NCBI GenBank assembly: GCA_002868855.1
Contig: PKUM01000044.1
Span: forward strand, 1-46,172
Source of the DNA: Chromatiales bacterium
Lineage (GTDB): Bacteria; Pseudomonadota; Gammaproteobacteria; Steroidobacterales; BM003
DNA: 46,172 nucleotides
Reading direction: 5' to 3'
Positions 26,819-35,030 of this stretch are shown here, in pieces (within the stretch, counting starts at the first letter, position 1; each line of letters begins with the position of its first letter). The notes beneath the pieces were generated by a model. That model did not search any database and was not told the DNA's origin. It saw nothing but the letters and a program-made list of their open reading frames with translations. The translations under genes and the position numbers were made by a program.

Positions 26819-26852
26819 GGCCGGTTCAAAAAAGGCCGGTTCAAAAAAGGCC
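26819..26852. repeat. Short tandem direct repeat
   Basis: ggccggttcaaaaaa / ggccggttcaaaaaa / ggcc: two exact 15-bp units directly upstream of the DUF4136 gene. Confidence 0.9.
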
Positions 26853-26870
26853 TGATAAGGAGGGACTGCC

Positions 26871-27446
26871 ATGGCTGGGAAGACAATACTCACCGCACTG
26901 GTGGCAGGTCTGTGTCTCGCGGGGTGCAGTTCAAGTGTACTCATCGAGACAGAGCGGAGTTCTGCCGTAGACTTTTCGGGGTTGCACACTTACGGATGGC
27001 AGGACGCTGACCTGCCGAGCGGCGAAAACGGGGATTCGTCCCTGGCGATAGCGATGGCCGACATTATTCGTGAGACCCTGGCGGAGGGGCTCGAAGGCAA
27101 AGGCTTCGTGCCGTCGCAGCAAGATTCACCGGATTTTCTCGTCAGCTATCACATGGTGCTGACCGACGAACCGGACAGTTCCGCGCGCTTGCCCGGTGAA
27201 GCCGTGATTACGGGCAGCGAGGCGGCATATCGGGTCGAGCCGGTTCCGGTCTACTACCATATGTCGCGAGTGGACGGCACGCCGCGCCCGCGCAAGGGCA
27301 CGATCATCGTTTATGTGCTGGACGCCGAAACCAAACGGGTTCTGTGGCAGAGCGTGGCGGCAGATACGGTTGTCTCGCCGGTCAGCGTGCTCGATCGTTC
27401 GCGGTATGCGGTCCGGACCATGATCGAGGACTTTCCTGAAGCCTGA
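26871..27446 (+). CDS. DUF4136-type lipoprotein
   Basis: MAGKTILTALVAGLCLAGCSSSVLIETERSSAVDFSGLHTYGWQD: lipobox LAGC and DUF4136-like N-terminus; IIVYVLDAETKRVLWQSVA. Confidence 0.88.
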   Translation: MAGKTILTALVAGLCLAGCSSSVLIETERSSAVDFSGLHTYGWQDADLPSGENGDSSLAIAMADIIRETLAEGLEGKGFVPSQQDSPDFLVSYHMVLTDEPDSSARLPGEAVITGSEAAYRVEPVPVYYHMSRVDGTPRPRKGTIIVYVLDAETKRVLWQSVAADTVVSPVSVLDRSRYAVRTMIEDFPEA

Positions 27447-27469
27447 ACCGGGTTACTGGATACTGAAAG

Positions 27470-27497
27470 GCCGCGCTCCATCGCGCGGCTTTTTTTT
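27470..27497 (+). terminator. Rho-independent terminator
   Basis: GCCGCGC-TCCATC-GCGCGGC followed by TTTTTTTT. Confidence 0.88.
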
Positions 27498-27499
27498 GT

Positions 27500-28684
27500 C
27501 TAGTTACAACGGATCGCCACGGCTGCCGCCGCATTGCGTGCTTTGGCGCGTGCCTCTTCCACGGTGTCCGCGCGTGCGAGACAGACTCCCATGCGGCGCT
27601 TGCCGCGAACTTCCGGTTTTCCGAACAGCCGCAGGTCGGTGTCGGGCTCCTGCAGCGCATTCTGCAACCGATCGAACATGATCTCGCTCGAATCGCCTTC
27701 GGCAAGGAGCACGCAAGAAGCCGCGGGCCCGTATTGTCTTATCAGCGGAACCGGCAGCCCGAGGATGGCGCGAATATGTAGCGCAAACTCGGAGAGGCTC
27801 TGCGAAATCAGAGTGACGAGGCCGGTGTCGTGGGGCCGTGGCGAAACCTCGCTGAACCAGACTTCGTCGCCTTTGATGAACAATTCGACGCCGAAAATCC
27901 CCTGTCCTCCCAGAGCGTTCGTTATCGTTCGGGCGATCGACTGGGCTTGCTCGAGGGCCGCTTCGGTCATTGCCTGGGGCTGCCAGGATTCGCGATAGTC
28001 GCCGTCGGTCTGAAGGTGACCGATCGGTGCGCAAAAACTCACCCCGTGCTGTCCCCGCACCGTAAGCAGCGTGATCTCGTAATCGAAATCGACGAGGCCT
28101 TCAACGATCACGCGGCCTTCGCCGGCACGTCCCCCTCGTTGCGCGTCGGCCCAGGCAGGTTCGATGTCATCCGGGCGGAGAATGAGGCTCTGCCCCTTGC
28201 CCGACGAGCTCATGACAGGCTTAACAATGCAGGGCAGGCCGATGCTTGCGACCGCCTCGCGATACTCCTCGACGGACCCGGCGAACAGGTAACGCGACGT
28301 CGGCAGATCGAGCTCCTCGGCCGCGAGCCGGCGAATGCCCTCGCGATCCATTGTAAGGCGGGCCGCCCGCGCGGTCGGAATTACCCGGAATCCCTGCGCT
28401 TCGAGTTCAATCAGACGCGGCGTTGCAATGGCCTCTATTTCAGGCACGATGAAATCGGGCTCTTCCTGCCTTATCAGTGCTTCGAGTGCGTCGCCGTCGA
28501 GCATGTCTATCACATGAGAGCGATGCGCAATCTGCATGGCTGGCGCATTTGCGTAGCGATCCACGGCTATGACCTCGACGCCGAGTCGTTGTGCCTCTAT
28601 TGCGCATTCTTTGCCGAGTTCGCCGGCCCCGAGCAGCATCATCCGCGTGGCGCGTTCGGTAAGGGGCGTTCCGATTGTAGTCAT
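27500..28684 (-). CDS. purT: Formate-dependent phosphoribosylglycinamide formyltransferase (PurT)
   Basis: [72 protein letters not shown]. Start set to 28684; the track ORF extends to 28774. Confidence 0.95.
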   Translation of the reverse strand: MTTIGTPLTERATRMMLLGAGELGKECAIEAQRLGVEVIAVDRYANAPAMQIAHRSHVIDMLDGDALEALIRQEEPDFIVPEIEAIATPRLIELEAQGFRVIPTARAARLTMDREGIRRLAAEELDLPTSRYLFAGSVEEYREAVASIGLPCIVKPVMSSSGKGQSLILRPDDIEPAWADAQRGGRAGEGRVIVEGLVDFDYEITLLTVRGQHGVSFCAPIGHLQTDGDYRESWQPQAMTEAALEQAQSIARTITNALGGQGIFGVELFIKGDEVWFSEVSPRPHDTGLVTLISQSLSEFALHIRAILGLPVPLIRQYGPAASCVLLAEGDSSEIMFDRLQNALQEPDTDLRLFGKPEVRGKRRMGVCLARADTVEEARAKARNAAAAVAIRCN

Positions 28685-28928
28685 AAGGGCTGTTTTCGTT
28701 TTGAGTTGTCCGGCCGCATCGGGGTGTCCGCCGGTGCGAGGCATCGTCACCGCTTTTCGCGGCCCGTAAACCACTTACATTACCAGTAGCCGGTCGTCCT
28801 TGGATAGCACGAAAGGCAGCGCGATAACGGGAAGGCGGCAAGTACGCTCGGGAAGTCCCCGGACAGCGTGAAAAGATGTCCGGGCCGCATGATAGGATTC
28901 GCGTTTTCCGGTACACGGCGGACCCCAA

Positions 28929-30305
28929 ATGTATACAGCTCGACTCTCTGGCGCCTTCCTGATTTTACTTCTCGCTGCATGTGGCGGCGAACCGCACGAC
29001 GAGGCCACGCAAGCCAGTTCCTATGCTTCCACCTATACACCGGCCGCGACGGAAGCAGTGGCAATCGTCAATGCGACCGCGCTGACCGGTACCGGCGAAC
29101 GCATCGACGCAGCGACGATCGTAATGATGGATGGCCGCATCAATGCGGTAGGCGCCGATTTGGCGCCACCGCGCGGCGCGATCGTCGTGGATGCCGCGGG
29201 GAAATGGGTAACTCCGGGAATCATAGACGTGCACTCGCATCTCGGCGTCTACCCCTCGCCGTCAGTCGCGGCGCACTCCGACGGCAACGAAATGGTCGAT
29301 CCCAATACGGCTCAGGTGTGGGCGGAACATGCGGTATGGCCGCAGGATCCGGGGTTCGCGCTGGCACTCGCCGGGGGTGTGACGACATTGCAGGTATTGC
29401 CGGGATCAGCCAATTTGTTTGGTGGCAGATCGGTAACCCTGAAGAACGTCTCCTCGCGCACGATGCAGGGCATGAAATTTCCAGGTGCGCCGTACGGCCT
29501 GAAGATGGCGTGCGGCGAGAATCCGAAGCGGGTTTACGGTACTGGCAAGGGCAGCGCTCCAATGACCCGCATGGGCAACGTTGCCGGTTATCGCGATGCC
29601 TGGATCAAGGCGGCTGCCTACCAGAAAAAGTGGGAGACGTTCGCGGAGAATGGTGGCGAGGAGCCGGAACGCGACCTGCAGCTGGAAACGCTGGCCGGCG
29701 TACTCGACGGGGAAATCCTCGTGCACAACCACTGCTATCGTGCCGACGAGATGGCGGTCATGCTCGATGTCGCGCGCGAGTTCGGCTACCAGGTCACCGC
29801 ATTCCATCATGCGGTGGAGGCATACAAGATCGCGGACTTGCTCGCTGAATCCGGCACCTGCGCCGCGGTTTGGGCGGATTGGTGGGGCTTCAAGGTCGAG
29901 GCGTTCGATGCGGTCAGGGAAAACGCGGCGATGGTCGATGCGGCTGGAGCGTGTGCAATCGTCCACTCTGATTCTGGCACCGGGATTCAGCGTCTGAACC
30001 AGGAAACCGCAAAAATCATGGCGTCCGCGCGGCGCTCCGGTTGGGAGGTGACGCCGGAGCGCGCCATAGTCTGGATAACCGCGAACGCAGCGGCCGCCCT
30101 TGGTGTGGGCGACCAGACCGGCACTCTCGAGGCAGGCAAGATGGCCGATGTTGTGATCTGGGACGGTAATCCGTTCAGCGTTTATGCGCGGGCGGAACAG
30201 GTCTACATTGACGGCGTTTTGGCGTTTGATCGCAGCAATCCGGAGATCGCGCCGCAATCGGACTTCATGCTCGGTCTGGATGTCGAGGGAGGGTCGGGCC
30301 AATGA
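28929..30305 (+). CDS. Amidohydrolase family lipoprotein (imidazolonepropionase-like)
   Basis: Lipobox LLAACGG; TPGIIDVHSHLG (HxH intact); HNHCYRADEM; FHHAVEAYK; LGVGDQTGTLEAGKMADVVIWDGNPF. Confidence 0.92.
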   Translation: MYTARLSGAFLILLLAACGGEPHDEATQASSYASTYTPAATEAVAIVNATALTGTGERIDAATIVMMDGRINAVGADLAPPRGAIVVDAAGKWVTPGIIDVHSHLGVYPSPSVAAHSDGNEMVDPNTAQVWAEHAVWPQDPGFALALAGGVTTLQVLPGSANLFGGRSVTLKNVSSRTMQGMKFPGAPYGLKMACGENPKRVYGTGKGSAPMTRMGNVAGYRDAWIKAAAYQKKWETFAENGGEEPERDLQLETLAGVLDGEILVHNHCYRADEMAVMLDVAREFGYQVTAFHHAVEAYKIADLLAESGTCAAVWADWWGFKVEAFDAVRENAAMVDAAGACAIVHSDSGTGIQRLNQETAKIMASARRSGWEVTPERAIVWITANAAAALGVGDQTGTLEAGKMADVVIWDGNPFSVYARAEQVYIDGVLAFDRSNPEIAPQSDFMLGLDVEGGSGQ

Positions 30306-31582
30306 TCAGAACGGTAACCATTTTTGTCGCCTTGCTGGCGCTCATCGGTCCTGTCAAAGCAGCCGAGGATGTCGTTGCCATTGTCGGCGGTCGCATTCAT
30401 ACCCTGGGCCCGGAAGGGACGATCGAGCAGGGAACTGTCGTTATCGAGGGGAATCGTATCGTCGCGGTGGGCGAAAAAATTCGGGTACCGGTCGGTGCCA
30501 CGATAATCGATGCTGCCGGCAAGGAAGTGACTCCCGGGCTCTTCGACGCCCACAGCTACTTCGGGGTTGAGGAAATTTCGCTGGTCGAGGCCACGGTCGA
30601 TCGGTACCAGATGGGCACCCACTTGACCGCGGGCTTCGATATCGCTGACGCCATCAACCCCGACTCGACGTTGATACCGGTCAATCGGATTGAGGGGGTT
30701 ACCCGTGCCGCCGTGGCGCCGTCCTCGACCGAGGGCAGCGCGGTTCTCGTCGGGCGTGGCGCCGTGATTCATCTGGGCGGCGGTGATGACTTCATTACCG
30801 ATCGCCACGCGGCGATGTATGCCGTTCTCGGTGAGGGTGGTGGCGCGCTTGCGGGTGGTTCGCGGGCTGCCGCATTGCTGGCGTTACGCGAGGCGCTCGA
30901 GGACGCACAGGACTGGACCGCGCATCGCGATGAGTACGACAGCCGGCAACGCCGCGGCTACGTCGCGAGCCGCCCCGACCTGGAAGCCCTGGCGCCGTTA
31001 CTGGCGGGTCGGATGCCGCTGATTGCCGCGGTCAACAGGGCGAGCGACATCGAGGCTGCGATCCGGCTGGCCGATGAGTTCAGGTTGCGCCTGGTGGTGC
31101 TGGGAGGGAGCGAGGCGTGGAAGGTGGCGCCGCAGCTCGCGGCGGCCCAGGTGGCAGTGATGCTGGACCCGTTGGCAAACCTTCCCGCAAGCTTCGACCG
31201 GCTCGGCGCCACGCTCGAGAATGCGGCGCGCTTGCAGCGTGCCGGTGTCAGTGTCGCGTTTGTCAGCTCCGATGGCCACAACGCGCGCAACCTCACGCAG
31301 TCGGCCGGAAATGCAGTTGCTCATGGCATGGACTACGATGAAGCGTTGCGCGCAATCACGGTGAATCCGGCGCGAATATTCGGAATCGATCGAAGTTACG
31401 GCACGCTGCAACCGGGCAAGCTGGCCGATGTCGTCGTATGGAGTGGCGATCCGCTCGAAGTGACCAGCTTCGCTGACCAGGTGGTAATCGAAGGACGCAT
31501 TATCCCTATGACGAGCAGGTCGACATTGTTGCGTGATCGCTATCGCACTCTCGACAAGGCGATGCGCCCCGGCTACCGCTGA
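30302..31582 (+). CDS. Amidohydrolase family protein with degenerate metal-binding residues
   Basis: Signal peptide; TPGLFDAHSYFG (HxH replaced by HSY); FGIDRSYGTLQPGKLADVVVWSGDPLEV. 4-bp overlap with the preceding amidohydrolase. Confidence 0.9.
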   Translation: MIRTVTIFVALLALIGPVKAAEDVVAIVGGRIHTLGPEGTIEQGTVVIEGNRIVAVGEKIRVPVGATIIDAAGKEVTPGLFDAHSYFGVEEISLVEATVDRYQMGTHLTAGFDIADAINPDSTLIPVNRIEGVTRAAVAPSSTEGSAVLVGRGAVIHLGGGDDFITDRHAAMYAVLGEGGGALAGGSRAAALLALREALEDAQDWTAHRDEYDSRQRRGYVASRPDLEALAPLLAGRMPLIAAVNRASDIEAAIRLADEFRLRLVVLGGSEAWKVAPQLAAAQVAVMLDPLANLPASFDRLGATLENAARLQRAGVSVAFVSSDGHNARNLTQSAGNAVAHGMDYDEALRAITVNPARIFGIDRSYGTLQPGKLADVVVWSGDPLEVTSFADQVVIEGRIIPMTSRSTLLRDRYRTLDKAMRPGYR

Positions 31583-31612
31583 TACAGCGGCGGCCGGGTT
31601 TTGCGCCGGCAA

Positions 31613-32686
31613 TCATGCGCTACCTGATTTGCGCCGGGATTCGCGCCCGTATTGTGATGTCAGATCGTATTTGCGCAACAGTGCGCGCAGCTGGTGATAG
31701 CTGAGGCCCAGCGCTTCCGCTGCCAGCATCTGGTTGTGGCGGCAACGGCTCATGGCCTCGGCGATCCAGGCTTCCTCGAGTTTGCGGACCTCATCCTTGA
31801 GATCGATCGGCATTGCGACCGACATCAGTTTTGCCGTGCGATCGGGTTCAGGGGCGGTCATCGCTGACGTTTCCTCCGGCGCAGGCTCGTCCGACTGCTG
31901 GAACTGGTTCGCGAATGGGTCGAAAACGATCCGGTCAATGCGCGCATCCGGATCGGACGAACGGTATACGGAACGCTCCACCGCGTTTTTCAGCTCGCGC
32001 ACATTGCCGGGCCAGGGGTAGGCGATTAGAGCCGAAGCCGCCCGGGTTGAGAATCCGGGGAAATAGCTGCGGCCCAGCTCGCTGGTGATGGCCACCGCAA
32101 AACTTTGCGCCAGCGGCAGGATGTCCTCCAGGCGCACCCGCAGCGGCGGCACGTTGATCACATCAAAAGCAAGGCGGTCGAGCAAATCGCGCCGGAATTT
32201 CCCCTGTTCGGCGAGCCTGGGCAGGTTTTCGTTGGTTGCGCCCACGACGCGAACGTCCACCCTGATTGTGGTCGAGCCGCCGACCCGCTCGAATTCCCCG
32301 TACTCGATCACCCGCAGGATTTTCTCCTGCATCCGCAGCGGAATCGTTCCGAGTTCATCCAGTACGAGAGTGCCGCCATCGGCGCGTTCAAACCGGCCCG
32401 TGTGGTCGCGCGTGGCGCCGGTAAAGGCGCCTTCGACATGGCCGAAAAGCTCGGTTTCGAGGATGGTTTCCGGCAACGCCGCGCAATTTACCTTCACCAG
32501 CGGCTGTTCCCATCGCGGTGACAGGTAGTGCAATCGGCCGGAAATCAACTCCTTGCCGGTGCCGCGTTCACCGATAACCAGCACGGGTTTGGCCAGCCCG
32601 GCTGCGCGCGAAACATGTTCGAGCATGGCTAGGAAAGCCGGTGCTTCGCCGATAAGGCTGGTCGATTCGGGCGATAATTCTGTCAT
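31613..32686 (-). CDS. pspF: Sigma-54-dependent activator PspF
   Basis: GERGTGKELISGRLHYLSPR, NCAALPETILETELFGHVEGAFTGATRDHTGRFERADGGTLVLDEL (GAFTGA), no receiver domain, C-terminal Fis-type HTH; divergent from pspA. Confidence 0.95.
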   Translation of the reverse strand: MTELSPESTSLIGEAPAFLAMLEHVSRAAGLAKPVLVIGERGTGKELISGRLHYLSPRWEQPLVKVNCAALPETILETELFGHVEGAFTGATRDHTGRFERADGGTLVLDELGTIPLRMQEKILRVIEYGEFERVGGSTTIRVDVRVVGATNENLPRLAEQGKFRRDLLDRLAFDVINVPPLRVRLEDILPLAQSFAVAITSELGRSYFPGFSTRAASALIAYPWPGNVRELKNAVERSVYRSSDPDARIDRIVFDPFANQFQQSDEPAPEETSAMTAPEPDRTAKLMSVAMPIDLKDEVRKLEEAWIAEAMSRCRHNQMLAAEALGLSYHQLRALLRKYDLTSQYGRESRRKSGSA

Positions 32687-32711
32687 AGGCAGAAATTATC
32701 AATAATCAGTT

Positions 32712-32743
32712 AAAAAAACGACTAATAAGTCAAAAAAACGACT
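32712..32743. promoter_or_regulatory. Candidate PspF upstream activating region
   Basis: Direct repeat AAAAAAACGACT at 32712-32723 and 32732-32743 (20-bp period), overlapping the palindrome GACT-AATA-AGTC; about 75-105 bp upstream of the sigma-54 promoter. Confidence 0.45.
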
Positions 32744-32818
32744 TTGAAGGGGAAGAGTTTTTCCGGAGTTTGAGAAAAAAATTCATTAAAACAGAAAGTT
32801 ATAAAGTTTTTGGGATTG

Positions 32819-32834
32819 TGGCACGAATCCTGCT
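32819..32834 (+). promoter_or_regulatory. Sigma-54 promoter of the pspA operon
   Basis: TGGCACGAATCCTGCT: GG at -24 and GC at -12 separated by exactly 10 bp, between pspF and pspA. Confidence 0.85.
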
Positions 32835-32875
32835 TAATTCAGGGTGACCGAAATATTCGTTAAGAGGGCTTGCAA

Positions 32876-33550
32876 ATGGGTATTTTCTCGCGTTTCACGG
32901 ACATCGTGAACTCGAACATCAACTCCATACTGGAGAAGGCCGAGGACCCTGAGAAACTGGTTCGGCTAATGATTCAGGAGATGGAAGACACGCTCGTCGA
33001 AGTCCGTTCGACTGCGGCTCGGGCCATTGCCGACAAAAAGGAGCTTCGGCGCAAGCTCGGCACTCTCGAGCGCGAGGAGCGTGACTGGCAGGAAAAGGCG
33101 GAGCTCGCGATTCGCAAGGGCCGTGATGATCTCGCCCGGGCCGCGTTGCAGGAAAAAGCGCGTATTACCGAAGGCAAGACGAGCCTCGAGGCCCAGTACA
33201 ACGCGATTGACGAAGGCCTCGACAAGCTCAACAACGATATCGCGAAGCTCGAGGAGAAGCTGGCCGACGCGAAGAATCGGCAGAAAGCCCTCGTAATGCG
33301 ACACCAGACTGCGACGCGCCGGCTGAAGGTGCGCGAGAAGCTGCATGACTACAAGATTGAAGATGCGCTGGTCCGGTTTGAGCAGTTCGAGCGCAAAATG
33401 GAAACTGTCGAGGGGCGCGTCGAAGCCTACGATCTTGGGCTGAAGAAGGATCTGAGTAATCAGTTCACCAGCCTGGAGTCGGAAGAGCAGGTTGAAGCCG
33501 AGCTGGTCCAGCTCAAGCAGAGAATCAGCGAAGGCGACAACGCGTCCTGA
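32876..33550 (+). CDS. pspA: Phage shock protein A (PspA/IM30)
   Basis: MGIFSRFTDIVNSNINSILEKAEDPEKLVRLMIQEMEDTLVEVRSTAARAIADKKEL: canonical PspA N-terminus. Confidence 0.97.
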   Translation: MGIFSRFTDIVNSNINSILEKAEDPEKLVRLMIQEMEDTLVEVRSTAARAIADKKELRRKLGTLEREERDWQEKAELAIRKGRDDLARAALQEKARITEGKTSLEAQYNAIDEGLDKLNNDIAKLEEKLADAKNRQKALVMRHQTATRRLKVREKLHDYKIEDALVRFEQFERKMETVEGRVEAYDLGLKKDLSNQFTSLESEEQVEAELVQLKQRISEGDNAS

Positions 33551-33579
33551 GAAGAACATCGCGGTTTTGAGGAGCCGAA

Positions 33580-33798
33580 ATGGGTGAAGTAATCGGTATT
33601 ATTTCAGTGGCGTTCATTGCACCCCTGGTGATCGTTTTGCACTACGTCACCAAATGGCGCGAGTCGAAGTCATTGTCTACCGAAGACGAAAAGATGCTGC
33701 AGGATCTGTGGGACAACGCACAGAGAATGGAAAGCCGCATCAACACGCTCGAGACGATTCTCGACGACCAGGTGCCGGAGTGGAGGAAGAAGGTATGA
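33580..33798 (+). CDS. pspB: Phage shock protein B
   Basis: 72 aa: N-terminal TM, LHYVTKWRESKSLSTEDEKMLQDLWDNAQRMESRINTLETILDDQVPEWRKKV. Confidence 0.93.
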   Translation: MGEVIGIISVAFIAPLVIVLHYVTKWRESKSLSTEDEKMLQDLWDNAQRMESRINTLETILDDQVPEWRKKV

Positions 33799-34079
33799 CC
33801 TTCGCCGACATCACGACACTGGCAAAGTCGCTTTATCGTGACGAGGAGTCCGCGATACTGCTGGGGGTTTGCTCGGGACTTGCAGAGCGCTTTCAGTTCA
33901 GTGTTTTGGCCGCCCGCATACTGGCCGCGCTGGCACTGGTGTTGTTCACGCTACCAGCCGGGTTCGTTTACCTGACAGCCGGCGTACTGTTGCCGCGCAA
34001 ATCACTGCACTTTCATGGCGGTGGAGCCGAGAAACAGTTCTGGCGGTCTACCGGTCGCAACCGCAACGCATTGGGGTGA
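33795..34079 (+). CDS. PspC-domain protein (first copy)
   Basis: ATG at 33795 overlaps pspB: MTFADITTLAKSLYRDEESAILLGVCSGLAERFQFSVLAARILAALALVLFTLPAGFVYLTAGVLLPRKS. The track ORF starts upstream at 33654. Confidence 0.85.
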   Translation: MTFADITTLAKSLYRDEESAILLGVCSGLAERFQFSVLAARILAALALVLFTLPAGFVYLTAGVLLPRKSLHFHGGGAEKQFWRSTGRNRNALG

Positions 34080-34084
34080 GCAGA

Positions 34085-34483
34085 ATGAGTGAATACGAGC
34101 AACAGCCACCGAGCCCGAGACGCCTGTACCGAGACAAGGAACGTGGAGTTTTTTGCGGCGTGTGCGCGGGTCTGGCTGATTATTTCGGCATCGACCTTGC
34201 TGTGGTCCGGGTACTGACGGTGATCGGTTTTCTTTTCTTTTTCCCGGCAACGTTTCTGACTTATGTCGCTCTGTGCTTTATCTTGCCGGTAAAACCGACC
34301 AGGCTGTATCGTGACGAACGCGATGAGCGTTTCTGGCGCGGAGTCCGGGTGTCACCACAAAATATGTTCTCCGGTCTGCGTCATCGATTTCGCGAGTTGG
34401 ATGCAAGAATGCAGCGCATGGAGCGCTACGTGACGAGCTCGCGCTACAATCTCGACCGCGAGTTCGAGAATTTGAAGGACTGA
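34085..34483 (+). CDS. pspC: Phage shock protein C (second PspC-domain protein)
   Basis: MSEYEQQPPSPRRLYRDKERGVFCGVCAGLADYFGIDLAVVRVLTVIGFLFFFPATFLTYVALCFILP plus C-terminal coiled coil. Confidence 0.93.
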   Translation: MSEYEQQPPSPRRLYRDKERGVFCGVCAGLADYFGIDLAVVRVLTVIGFLFFFPATFLTYVALCFILPVKPTRLYRDERDERFWRGVRVSPQNMFSGLRHRFRELDARMQRMERYVTSSRYNLDREFENLKD

Positions 34484-34579
34484 CCTGCCCGGCGGATTGC
34501 AGCAGGTCGTCGGCCAAGGGAGCTGGCGCTGTGGCCGTCGCCGGAGCGGGAAATCGTTTTCGCAGCAAATGGGGCAAAG

Positions 34580-34798
34580 ATGAACAAGTACGAAATGATG
34601 ATGTTCATTATCTTTATCATTTTTGCGACCGGGGCGCTGAAGCACTATCTCAGTCTCCGGCACAAAACTCCGACGATGGATGACGATACCCGGCAGCGCC
34701 TCGCGCGCCTGGATGAGCTCGAGGAGCGTGTGCAGGTGCTGGAGAAAATTGTCACGGATAGCAATTACGATCTGAAGCAGCAGATTCGCGATCTCTGA
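34580..34798 (+). CDS. PspB-like small membrane protein at the end of the psp locus
   Basis: MNKYEMMMFIIFIIFATGALKHYLSLRHKTPTMDDDTRQRLARLDELEERVQVLEKIVTDSNYDLKQQIRDL: one TM plus coiled coil, same architecture as PspB. Confidence 0.8.
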   Translation: MNKYEMMMFIIFIIFATGALKHYLSLRHKTPTMDDDTRQRLARLDELEERVQVLEKIVTDSNYDLKQQIRDL

Positions 34799-35030
34799 AT
34801 CGCCACCCGGTTCCGCCTTCACGCGCGAACCCGACCCGTCCCGATTGCCAACACAACAGCCGCCGATTCTCCGGTACATTGCGCCGGCCGGGGTCAACCT
34901 GGCGGGCATGTGCGCGGGCGCGGCCGCTCCAAAAGTGCGGTAATACCCGCGCAAACGAACCCGTTCACACAGCGTCTGCACTTGTTGCGGTAAGCTCTGC
35001 ACATCGCGCGACGATGGAAGGCATACCGCA

